NCBI GenBank assembly: GCA_947427325.1
Contig: CANEHP010000116.1
Coordinates: 1 to 6,968, forward strand
Direction of reading: 5' to 3'
DNA length: 6,968 nucleotides
Source of the DNA: an uncultured Clostridia bacterium
GTDB taxonomy: Bacteria > Bacillota > Clostridia > Oscillospirales > Ruminococcaceae
How positions within the stretch are numbered: the first letter of the stretch is position 1; each line of letters starts with the position of its first letter. Below, piece by piece: positions 1 to 5,717 of this stretch. The notes below the pieces were generated by a model, which was not told the DNA's origin, did no database searches, and was given only the letters and a program-made list of their open reading frames with translations. The position numbers were made by a program, and so were the translations under genes.

Positions 1-67
1 GTTTGCTCGAAAGAACCAGACTGTACAAACCGCTTTCGTTGATTACATACATTTCACGGTTCTGACC

Positions 68-90
68 TGAGTCGGCGATTCGCCGACTCA
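68..90. repeat. Near-perfect 11-bp inverted repeat inside the BRO-N coding region
   Basis: TGAGTCGGCG (68-77) is the exact reverse complement of CGCCGACTCA (81-90). A78 and T80 add one more pair around a single central base. No T-tract follows on the minus strand, so it does not look like an intrinsic terminator. It encodes SRRIADSG of the BRO-N domain, so it may be a codon-level coincidence or a protein-binding operator. Confidence 0.7.
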
Positions 91-161
91 GCTTATCCTC
101 TATGTCGATATGCTTTTTTAAGGCATCGGAAGTGTCTTTATATCCAAGGATTGTCGCAACA

Positions 162-165
162 TTTT
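162..165 (-). other. Probable single-base deletion in an A run (frameshift point of the BRO-N gene)
   Basis: The minus strand reads GTG GGG AAA ATG TTG, which abandons the conserved reading. Inserting one A gives GTG GGG AAA AAT GTT GCG (VGKNVA), the expected BRO-N sequence. The run is GGGGAAAA in frame G|GGG|AAA, which is not a standard X XXY YYZ slippery site, so programmed frameshifting is less likely than a deletion or an assembly error. Confidence 0.8.
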
Positions 166-247
166 CCCCACAAACCAAGGCTCACCATCAATCATCAAAG
201 TCCTGACCTCGCCGAATTCATCGTGCTTAAAAAGCATAATTTCGTTC

Positions 248-499
248 TTATTCTCCATAACAATCTTCCTCCTGCTCCTGTATAATTATTTGTCCCTCGT
301 CGGTATAAATCTCCAACCCGTTGTCGGCGCAAATCCCCGCCTCATCAAATATCTCCTGCGGAATTTTGATTTCTTCGGGATCGGTATAATCAAGCGTTAC
401 TGTCACCCTTTTGCCGCTGTGCAGTCCGAGAATTTCTCTCAGCTGTGAGGAAACCTTAAGATTTCCGTTCTTTGTTATTTTGCTCTCAAAAGTTACCAT
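248..499 (-). CDS. Double AbrB/SpoVT-like swapped-hairpin DNA-binding protein
   Basis: The product has 83 residues. Residues 1-40 (ESKITKNGNLKVSSQLREIL, then GLHSGKRVTVTL) and residues 44-75 (IKIPQEIFDEAGICADNGLE, then IYTDEGQIIIQ) each resemble one AbrB half-barrel: a strand, a turn with N-G or I-P, a short helix ending in L-G or A-G-I, then a closing strand. Known: AbrB/SpoVT domains dimerise by hairpin swapping and bind DNA as transition-state regulators or antitoxins. Two copies in one chain could form an intramolecular pair (inference). The start is ATG at 499, not the upstream in-frame ATG at 520, because GGAGG sits 9 bases before 499 and the Dam stop (501-503) ends 1 base away. It lies between Dam and the BRO-N antirepressor, so it may be a regulator of the element. 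No toxin-like partner is visible, which argues against a simple antitoxin. Confidence 0.7.
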   Translation of the reverse strand: MVTFESKITKNGNLKVSSQLREILGLHSGKRVTVTLDYTDPEEIKIPQEIFDEAGICADNGLEIYTDEGQIIIQEQEEDCYGE

Positions 500-500
500 A

Positions 501-1319
501 CTAAAATTCCTCCGTTTCAAAAAATGATATTTGTTGATTTTCCTTTAACCGCTCGTCCAAATCGTAGTTTGCAATCAGCAGTTCATTGAACATACTGCCG
601 CCGTCAAACCGCTGCCTGATATTGTTTAGCCGTTCATAGGAATACATTTCATATCCCCTGTACAACTCCCGTATAGCGGGACAATCGTTGTAGGATAGCA
701 GAAATTTCCCCGAAATTTTGTTTAAAACATTGTGAAGCCTTTCATGATCTTCGCTTGTGAATCCGACATTATTGTAATAACTTTCCGTGGAATAATAGGG
801 CAGATCACAATAGAAAAAGCTCATCTCGCTGTCCTGCGCCGAGATGAGCTTTTCGAAATCCTTATTTTCAATTACAACCTTTTGCAGCCGCCTTGATGCC
901 TGTTCAATAAGCGGAAAATTTGACCACATGCTGTGCGGCTTGCCGCCGAAGCTGTCACATCCGCTTGCGTAGCTATATCTGATAAGCTGGTAAAACTGCG
1001 CTGCCCTTTGTACATCGCCAATTTCTGCCTTTTCGTTGATTATGTGCTTTATGCGCTCAAAGTCCTCACGGCAATTAAGTACATAACGAAGCTTTTCAAT
1101 AAGCTCGCCGCTGTGTTCACGGACACAGTAGAACAGATTTGAAATGTTGGAATTGGCGTCGTTAAAAATTTCAAAGTCGTTTCCCTGCGGTTTTCCGAAA
1201 AGTATCCATCCACCGCCCCCGAAGACCTCAACATATTTTTCATAGTATATCGGGAATCTCGGAATAATTATATCACGACTGCTTTTTTTACCTCCAATCC
1301 AACTGATAAAGCTATTCAG
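501..1319 (-). CDS. Dam-family N6-adenine DNA methyltransferase with an altered DPPY motif (DLPY)
   Basis: The product has 272 residues from the preferred CTG start. Visible motifs, numbered from that start: WIGGKK at 7-12 (motif X, AdoMet binding), VEVFGGGGWILF at 30-41 (motif I) and FFYCDLPYYSTE around 168-178 (motif IV). Family members transfer a methyl group from AdoMet to adenine N6, typically in GATC. The family's motif IV is D-P-P-Y; here the second residue is Leu (CTG at 801-803), one transition from CCG. The rest of the protein is intact, so activity may be reduced, altered or normal. Start choice: relatives I recall begin MNSF-WIGGK, and the CTG at 1317-1319 follows an AGAGGTGA ribosome-binding site at normal spacing, whereas the upstream in-frame GTG (1340) and TTG (1337) lack one. 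No endonuclease partner is present, so it is probably a solitary enzyme for anti-restriction or regulation. Confidence 0.85.
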   Translation of the reverse strand: MNSFISWIGGKKSSRDIIIPRFPIYYEKYVEVFGGGGWILFGKPQGNDFEIFNDANSNISNLFYCVREHSGELIEKLRYVLNCREDFERIKHIINEKAEIGDVQRAAQFYQLIRYSYASGCDSFGGKPHSMWSNFPLIEQASRRLQKVVIENKDFEKLISAQDSEMSFFYCDLPYYSTESYYNNVGFTSEDHERLHNVLNKISGKFLLSYNDCPAIRELYRGYEMYSYERLNNIRQRFDGGSMFNELLIANYDLDERLKENQQISFFETEEF

Positions 1320-1333
1320 ATAATCACCTCTCT

Positions 1334-1666
1334 TCAACACATAGTTTGTTCAAATGTATGTCCCGATTCTGAAAAATCCTCAATGGTCATGTCAGTTCCG
1401 AGGTAATTATAATCATCAGATTCTATCATAATTCCCTCATCTGCACCTTCCATAGGCTCTTTTAAAATTATTGTTCCCCAATGATTTACCATAACATGAC
1501 TTTTAAGCTCACATATCTCGCCCGTGGAATCATTGTCACGTAAATCATAGGCGTAAAGCCCTTCTGGAAGAGATTTTCGATCTACTCTCATACAAGTAAA
1601 TAATCCTTTTCGTCCTAAAATCTCAAACTCTTCATAGCTTAATTCGTTTGCCTTAGCAGAAGCCAT
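1334..1666 (-). CDS. LPD28-domain protein (large polyvalent protein-associated domain)
   Basis: The product has 110 residues. The recognised pattern runs from about residue 13 to 98: FEILGRKGLFTCMRVDR, PEGLYAYDLR, VNHWGTIIL, then a C-terminal NYLGTDMTIEDF. This matches LPD28 as I know it (F-L-x-ALFT-RIDR-PEG-YDLR, then VNH-GT-L). LPD domains occur in large polyvalent proteins of phages and conjugative elements and are thought to protect or accompany DNA entering a new cell; the biochemical role of LPD28 is unknown. Here it stands alone as a single-domain protein. ATG at 1666 is preceded by AAGGAGG, which overlaps the stop of the upstream YubB-like gene. The C-terminus EQTMC places Met next to last. 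No catalytic motif is evident. Confidence 0.75.
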   Translation of the reverse strand: MASAKANELSYEEFEILGRKGLFTCMRVDRKSLPEGLYAYDLRDNDSTGEICELKSHVMVNHWGTIILKEPMEGADEGIMIESDDYNYLGTDMTIEDFSESGHTFEQTMC

Positions 1667-1677
1667 TTTTCCTCCTT

Positions 1678-2409
1678 TCAGCCCATAATCGGACTTTCCG
1701 TTATGTCCATATCCTGCCGCTCATAAATACCCGATTGTTCATTGAAAACCAGCCCTTCCTCTTCCAAATCAAGCCCCCACATTTCCGCCGCAAACTCAAA
1801 CGCTTCTTTTGAGAAAGCCTCAAATTCAATGCTGTCAATGCATTCGCCGTCCTTAAAGGTTACATCTCCCATATTACAGCCTATATCCTCGTCAGCCCAG
1901 CAGTAATTCATTTCCACATCGGGAAATTTCTCCGAAAGGGCAAGTATAACGGGTTTGACGTCGGACCATGCAGTATTGAATTCTATGGTGTTATCCTCAA
2001 CGATTTCCGTATTGTATGCCGACCATTTCGATCCCCAGTTGTTGATCCGCCAATCGTACCAACTTGAAGCGCCGTATTTCTGTTCGTTCTGAAAGGCTGT
2101 TTTTCCCAACTCCCATTCCTCTCTTTTTATATCGGAACGCATTCGGAGAAACACATCCTCTTTTTCTTTCGGAATATTCAGCAAGTCCTTTTTCTCCGTA
2201 CCGTCCATTGTGTATACGGTTATAAAGTCCTTATATGCTTTCAACCCGTTATCGGTGCGGCTGCCCGCTTCAATATTTAATGATTCGGGCATAGGCAGAA
2301 CCTTGTTGAAATCGAAGAGGGTTTCCTCTCCCTTTATGCTTTCCAAAAGCTCGTCTATTCTTTTCTGCTCTCCCGAAAAATGCAGCTTGCTCATCAAATG
2401 ATTAGGCAA
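1678..2409 (-). CDS. Api92/YubB-like ferredoxin-fold protein of mobile elements, TTG start
   Basis: The product has 243 residues. The start MPNHLMSKLHFSG matches the family opening (MPNH-x-L-x-FSG), followed by IDFNK-type FDFNKVLPMPESLN at 32-45, WRINNWGSKW at 120-129, FNTAWS at 144-149 and WADEDIGCNMG at 171-181. This is the usual order for Api92/YubB-like (DUF1281-related) proteins, which have a ferredoxin-like fold and are common on plasmids, phages and ICEs; their function is not established. Start: TTG (2407-2409) lies 9 bases after GGAG and gives exactly the family N-terminus. The in-frame ATG at 2418 directly abuts GGAG with no spacing, so it is unlikely to be used. The gene overlaps the methyltransferase stop by 8 bases, implying translational coupling. 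Confidence 0.75.
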   Translation of the reverse strand: MPNHLMSKLHFSGEQKRIDELLESIKGEETLFDFNKVLPMPESLNIEAGSRTDNGLKAYKDFITVYTMDGTEKKDLLNIPKEKEDVFLRMRSDIKREEWELGKTAFQNEQKYGASSWYDWRINNWGSKWSAYNTEIVEDNTIEFNTAWSDVKPVILALSEKFPDVEMNYCWADEDIGCNMGDVTFKDGECIDSIEFEAFSKEAFEFAAEMWGLDLEEEGLVFNEQSGIYERQDMDITESPIMG

Positions 2410-3496
2410 TTTTTTCATCTCCTTCGCTAAAAATAATATCACGTATTCTCTCGCCGATTGCTTTAATGACAGGCACCGACACGGAATTGCCCGACATTTT
2501 GTAAAGACGGCTGTCGCATATTCCCAGTGCTGCCGCCTTATTGAACTGTTCGGTTGTAAAGCCCTGTGCGCGCCAGCTTTCCGACGGCATTAATTTTCTT
2601 ATCCTAAAATATCTTTCTTTTCCGTTTTCGTCAACGACAACCACAGCGTAAGCCGTGCGCTCCGACTCAAAAAATTCACTTTTATCCGCAAGATCGATAA
2701 CTCTCGGACTCATTTCAACAAGCACTCCCGAACTCGTCCCTTTAAAATTCGTGATTCCCGAATCGTACCTTGCCACAATGCAGCGAATATAATCCAGTAG
2801 CTTTGGGTTCGGGTTCATGTCAACGGTATAAAGTCCCGTATGTACGCCCTGTCCTCCGTCCCCCGTACATTGTGTGCAGGCGATTCCGCCGCTGTCGTAG
2901 ACCCTCTGTCCCTGCGTTCCGCCGATGATCTTACACAAATCCGCGCCGCCGCGTTCTTCGAAATTAAATATTTCTCCGGCACGATCGGCTCTATGATGTC
3001 CGACAATGTAGACGCGTTTTCGCTCTTGGGGAAGCCAACTTCTTGTGTTAAGCACACGCCATTCCACAATATACCCCAACTCAGAAAGCGTAAGGAGGAT
3101 TTTTTTGTAGGTTTCCCCCTGATTATGGACAATAAGTCCTTTGACGTTTTCAAGAAGAAAAGCCGCAGGTCGCTTGTCTCCGATGATTCGGGCAAGCTCA
3201 AAGAATAAAGCTCCGCGGGGATCGTCAAAGCCTTTTCTAAGCCCGCATCCGGCAAATGATTGACAGGGAAAACCGCCTGTAAGCAAGTCAAAGTCGGGCA
3301 TTTTAGCTGTATCAATTCCTGCAATGTCATTGTAAAATATTTCACCTTCCGTATTATAAATAGCTCTGTAGGCTGATTCGGCATAGCGATCAATTTCGCA
3401 AAATCCCACACACTCAAATCCGCCCGCCTGTTCCAATCCGCTTCGGAAGCCTCCGATTCCGGAGAACATATCAAAAAATTTGATTGCGATAATCAC
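2402..3496 (-). CDS. DNA (cytosine-5) methyltransferase, complete and apparently solitary
   Basis: The product has 364 residues counted from GTG at 3496. All main motifs are in order: I (FSGIGG, 11-16), IV (GGFPCQSF, catalytic Cys78), VI (ENVKGL, 116-121), VIII (QERKRVYIVG, 157-166), a target-recognition region (about 167-299), IX (RKLMPSESWRAQGF from 300) and X (GNSVSVPVIKAIGERI, 336-351). Family members methylate cytosine C5 in a short target; the target cannot be read from sequence. No cognate endonuclease or Vsr-type nickase is in the window, so a protective or anti-restriction role is inferred. The start is uncertain. Relatives open with MKFFDMFSG, but the codon before KFFDMF here is ATC. 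GTG (3496) lies only 1 base from the GAAAGGG ribosome-binding site; ATT (3493) and ATC (3490) have better spacing but are rare starts. Confidence 0.93.
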   Translation of the reverse strand: MIIAIKFFDMFSGIGGFRSGLEQAGGFECVGFCEIDRYAESAYRAIYNTEGEIFYNDIAGIDTAKMPDFDLLTGGFPCQSFAGCGLRKGFDDPRGALFFELARIIGDKRPAAFLLENVKGLIVHNQGETYKKILLTLSELGYIVEWRVLNTRSWLPQERKRVYIVGHHRADRAGEIFNFEERGGADLCKIIGGTQGQRVYDSGGIACTQCTGDGGQGVHTGLYTVDMNPNPKLLDYIRCIVARYDSGITNFKGTSSGVLVEMSPRVIDLADKSEFFESERTAYAVVVVDENGKERYFRIRKLMPSESWRAQGFTTEQFNKAAALGICDSRLYKMSGNSVSVPVIKAIGERIRDIIFSEGDEKIA

Positions 3497-3519
3497 GCCC
3501 TTTCTTTTTTTCTTTGAAA

Positions 3520-3771
3520 TTACATGGACATTTTGGGTTCAAAGATTTCTCCCTGTTCGGTAATTTTGTGAAATGAGTCCGCATCGGGACAGATTCCAAG
3601 ACATCTTCCGCTGTCAAAATTTACCATAACAGTGCCGATGTCATCCACAAATGAAACCGTTCCTTTGCTGCCCGAAGGAATAGGGTTCGGATCGTCCCCC
3701 ATGCGATCAAGCTGTACACGTGTTCCCGCAGGATACCGTTCCTTGAGCATTTTAATTTTTTGTTCAGTCAT
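3520..3771 (-). CDS. DUF4314 family small protein
   Basis: The product has 83 residues. The pattern YPAGTRVQLDRM, then GSKGTVSFVDDIGTVMVNFD, SGRCLGICPDADSFHKI is the DUF4314 signature as I know it (YP-GTRV-L, GT-G-V, D-G-I-V-WD-G-LG-PG-D-F). This is a small, probably SH3-like beta-barrel protein very frequent in conjugative elements and phages of Clostridia; its function is unknown. ATG at 3771 has GGAGGA 8 bases upstream. It sits between the small ArdA-like gene and the cytosine methyltransferase, with a 46-base gap before it that contains a promoter-like sequence. The C-terminus EPKMSM ends in Met, as do two neighbouring proteins. Confidence 0.8.
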   Translation of the reverse strand: MTEQKIKMLKERYPAGTRVQLDRMGDDPNPIPSGSKGTVSFVDDIGTVMVNFDSGRCLGICPDADSFHKITEQGEIFEPKMSM

Positions 3772-3785
3772 AAAACTTGTCCTCC

Positions 3786-3812
3786 ATTATAAAATTTTTA
3801 TGTTACAGTCAA
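3786..3812 (-). promoter_or_regulatory. Possible internal promoter before DUF4314 and the methyltransferase
   Basis: On the minus strand TTGACT (3807-3812) and a perfect TATAAT (3786-3791) are separated by 15 bases, shorter than the preferred 17. The predicted start of transcription would fall in or just beyond the ribosome-binding site of the DUF4314 gene, which would weaken that gene's translation but could still supply the methyltransferase. It is the only consensus-like sigma-A promoter I noticed inside the operon, and it may be coincidental in an AT-rich gap. Confidence 0.35.
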
Positions 3813-3817
3813 AGCTG

Positions 3818-4225
3818 TTACATACGCTGTTCCATTGTAGGCTCTTCATCTTCCTCATCATAACGATTGATTTCAGAAGCCACTTTCAAGCCCATTTCAT
3901 CAGCGACATCAGTCATTTGCGCCGCACCGTGTATATCTTCTTTTTCAAGCCGTTCTATGAACGCTTTCTCGTCCGAAGGCCGCAGATGCTTAACCTTTTC
4001 ACACAGCGCATTGACCTCGGACATTTTATCGCTGTCGGAAAAACGCTCTGCAATCGCCTCCGCAAGCCTTACGTCCGCCCACGGAATAAGTTTAACAGAA
4101 GCGTTATCCGTACCGCTGATGGGAATATCTCCAACTCTGACAAATGCGAGTCGGTCGTACAATAAGTCCGTAGGTGCGTCAAATGCTACGCTCACATTGT
4201 CTTTCTCAATTATAAATCTGATCAT
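3818..4225 (-). CDS. Small ArdA-like mobile-element protein
   Basis: The product has 135 residues and is acidic towards its C-terminus (EINRYDEEDEEPTMEQRM). I do not recognise a precise family. Residues 69-113 (SEVNALCEKVKHLRPSDEKA, then FIERLEKEDIHGAAQMTDVADEM) have the same layout as residues 61-110 of the larger upstream protein: LN-L-K-(M or L), an acidic helix with F at the same place, then a helix following a small loop. In the larger protein this block resembles ArdA-type antirestriction proteins, so this may be a reduced relative lacking the tail of that domain. ATG at 4225 has AAAGGAG 6 bases upstream, and that site overlaps the stop region of the larger gene, so the two are probably translationally coupled. 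The role as an anti-restriction partner is inference only. Confidence 0.55.
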   Translation of the reverse strand: MIRFIIEKDNVSVAFDAPTDLLYDRLAFVRVGDIPISGTDNASVKLIPWADVRLAEAIAERFSDSDKMSEVNALCEKVKHLRPSDEKAFIERLEKEDIHGAAQMTDVADEMGLKVASEINRYDEEDEEPTMEQRM

Positions 4226-4237
4226 TGAAAACTCCTT

Positions 4238-5698
4238 TTACATACTCAAATTTTGCATCGTCTGCTCCTGATTCTCGGACGGGAAGGGAGCAATTTCCTC
4301 GATTTTTTCTTTTAATCTCGTCAACGCCTGTTCCTCATCATAATCAAGATATTCACCGTTTTCCAAGGTAAAATCAACACAGCAGTTCAACTTCAAAAGC
4401 TCGTCATCGCTGAACAGGCGTTCCTTTTCCACCAATCCCGACCTTACGGCAAAATCCTCTTTTGCGGCAAAATAATCGCTGTGATAATTTCCCTGACATA
4501 CCCCCATACCGTCATAAGTCCGATCCCAAGTCACAAATTCAAACTCATTCCGGTCGGAATATTTTGCCGCAAGCACAGTACCGTTAAATTCGGCAAGGCA
4601 GCGATAATTTTCCGATAAATGTTCGGCTTTCAGCGGAGCAGCTTTTTCGTACACCGAGCAATATTCGTAAATATTTCTTGCAGTCTGCAGTATGTCGTGA
4701 TATTCATCGCCAACATTTTCGGTAAGCGCCGCAATTGTACCGTTGTCATAGATTTTTGCCTCCGCACCGTTGTCAACAGCAACTATCATACAACTGTCTT
4801 TTTCGGAAAACTCAAACCCGTTTTCCCTAAGCCACTTTGACATTTCACGATAAAATATACTTTTGGGCGATTCCGGATTTATGCAAATATCCTCGGTTTT
4901 AAGCAGATGGTTAAGACTAAAGAGGTCTTTGGTATTTTCGACCGTTTTGATCTTCTCCCACCATTCGTCGGCAATATCGCGGGTTGAATCAATCTCAATA
5001 TCGCAATCCTGTATACTGTCCGCTCCGAGCCTTGCAACAGCCTTTTTGATTGCAATATCTTCGTTTGGAAGATCAATAAGCTCTGTTTCTCCGTGAAAGC
5101 TCACTTCCACAAATGCCGCAGCATTAGGTCCGCAGTAATAAGGGGGAAGCGACGATCCTTTAAACATCTCATCAAAGGCTATTTCCTTATTTACAAAAAG
5201 CATACCATATTCGGTATCTAAGCCTTTCCCCGAATCAATCAGCTTCTTTCCTTCCTCCGCGAGCCATTCTTTGTTTGCGGATTCGGAAGCGGAAAGACAG
5301 CCGCGTATATTGAGCAAATGGGTACGTCCTGCGCTTTCGAGATCGTATGTATCCTTTATTAAAGTGTAGCGGGGAAGGCTGAAGGTGAGATTGATAATGT
5401 TTTTCAAGCCCCAATTGATATTCAAATCATCACAAGACAGAACTGCCAAAAATTTTTCTTGTTCCAACCGATCCATACCGTACATTTGCTTTCCGAGATA
5501 GTTCAGCGCATCGAGGCTCACCTCGCAGTCTGTCAGCACCGACAGCTCCGCAGGCTCAATATCTATTACCATACCTGTCGGCGCAAGATGTTCTTTGTCA
5601 ATGCCTATCTCCCCGATTTTTTTCAGCATTTCCGTTTCCGTACACGGGAATGTCATTTCTGTACAGTACGGGCTGTTTTGAATTGTCGCTTTAATCAT
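4238..5698 (-). CDS. Large ArdA-like (putative antirestriction) multidomain protein
   Basis: The product has 486 residues. Residues 1-135 contain LDALNYLGKQMYGMDRLEQEKF (62-83) followed by NIINLTFSLPRYTLI (100-114), a layout resembling ArdA/YodL-type proteins, where an LN-LA helix is followed by an acidic helix and a NL-Y strand. Residues 193-268 (FVEVSFHGETELIDLPNEDI, then LFSLNHLL) look like a second, partial copy. Residues 360-470 (YRCLAEFNGTVLAAKY, FEFVTWDRTYDGMGV, YHSDYFAAKEDFAVRSGLV, LFSDDEL) are a block I have seen in other Clostridia ICE proteins but cannot name. Known: ArdA proteins are acidic DNA mimics that block type I restriction enzymes. True ArdA proteins are usually under about 200 residues, so this is at best a distant, enlarged relative. 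ATG at 5698 follows GGAGGT with 6 bases of spacing. No signal peptide or membrane segment is seen. Confidence 0.6.
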   Translation of the reverse strand: MIKATIQNSPYCTEMTFPCTETEMLKKIGEIGIDKEHLAPTGMVIDIEPAELSVLTDCEVSLDALNYLGKQMYGMDRLEQEKFLAVLSCDDLNINWGLKNIINLTFSLPRYTLIKDTYDLESAGRTHLLNIRGCLSASESANKEWLAEEGKKLIDSGKGLDTEYGMLFVNKEIAFDEMFKGSSLPPYYCGPNAAAFVEVSFHGETELIDLPNEDIAIKKAVARLGADSIQDCDIEIDSTRDIADEWWEKIKTVENTKDLFSLNHLLKTEDICINPESPKSIFYREMSKWLRENGFEFSEKDSCMIVAVDNGAEAKIYDNGTIAALTENVGDEYHDILQTARNIYEYCSVYEKAAPLKAEHLSENYRCLAEFNGTVLAAKYSDRNEFEFVTWDRTYDGMGVCQGNYHSDYFAAKEDFAVRSGLVEKERLFSDDELLKLNCCVDFTLENGEYLDYDEEQALTRLKEKIEEIAPFPSENQEQTMQNLSM

Positions 5699-5717
5699 GT
5701 GTTTACCTCCAATTCAA

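Larger units (their letters stand above)
1..258 (-). pseudogene. BRO-N family phage antirepressor-like gene, frameshifted and cut by the window edge
   Basis: ATG at 258 follows a GGAGG ribosome-binding site with 9 bases of spacing and overlaps the stop of the AbrB-like gene. The first frame reads MENKNEIMLFKHDEFGEVRT then LMIDGEPWFVGK, and ends after 46 residues at a TAA at 118-120. Shifting by one base at the A run (162-165) restores a continuous reading to position 1: NVATILGYKDTSDALKKHI, then IDIEDKLSRRIADSGQNREM and YVINESGLYSLVLSSK. This is the classic BRO-N pattern (W-FVGK-DVA-LGY, then NESGLYSL). Known: BRO-N is a DNA-binding domain found in phage and mobile-element antirepressors, often with a C-terminal KilAC or ANT domain, which here would lie outside the window. 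One missing A is the simplest explanation, either a real inactivating deletion or a read error. The family call is firm; the functional state is not. Confidence 0.85.

Noticed and set aside
162..169. Programmed -1 frameshift site in the BRO-N gene
   Set aside because: The frame G|GGG|AAA is not an X XXY YYZ heptamer, the run is short for transcriptional slippage, and the only nearby stem-loop (68-90) lies about 70 bases downstream, too far to act as a stimulator.
2815..3474. A 219-codon open frame inside the cytosine methyltransferase gene, minus strand
   Set aside because: It lies in another frame of a gene with all methyltransferase motifs; its translation has low-complexity Ser/Arg-rich content and no ribosome-binding site was evident.
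3632..4165. A 177-codon open frame on the plus strand
   Set aside because: It is antisense to DUF4314 and the small ArdA-like gene, both of which have good starts and recognisable features; the translation looks like a random hydrophobic shadow.
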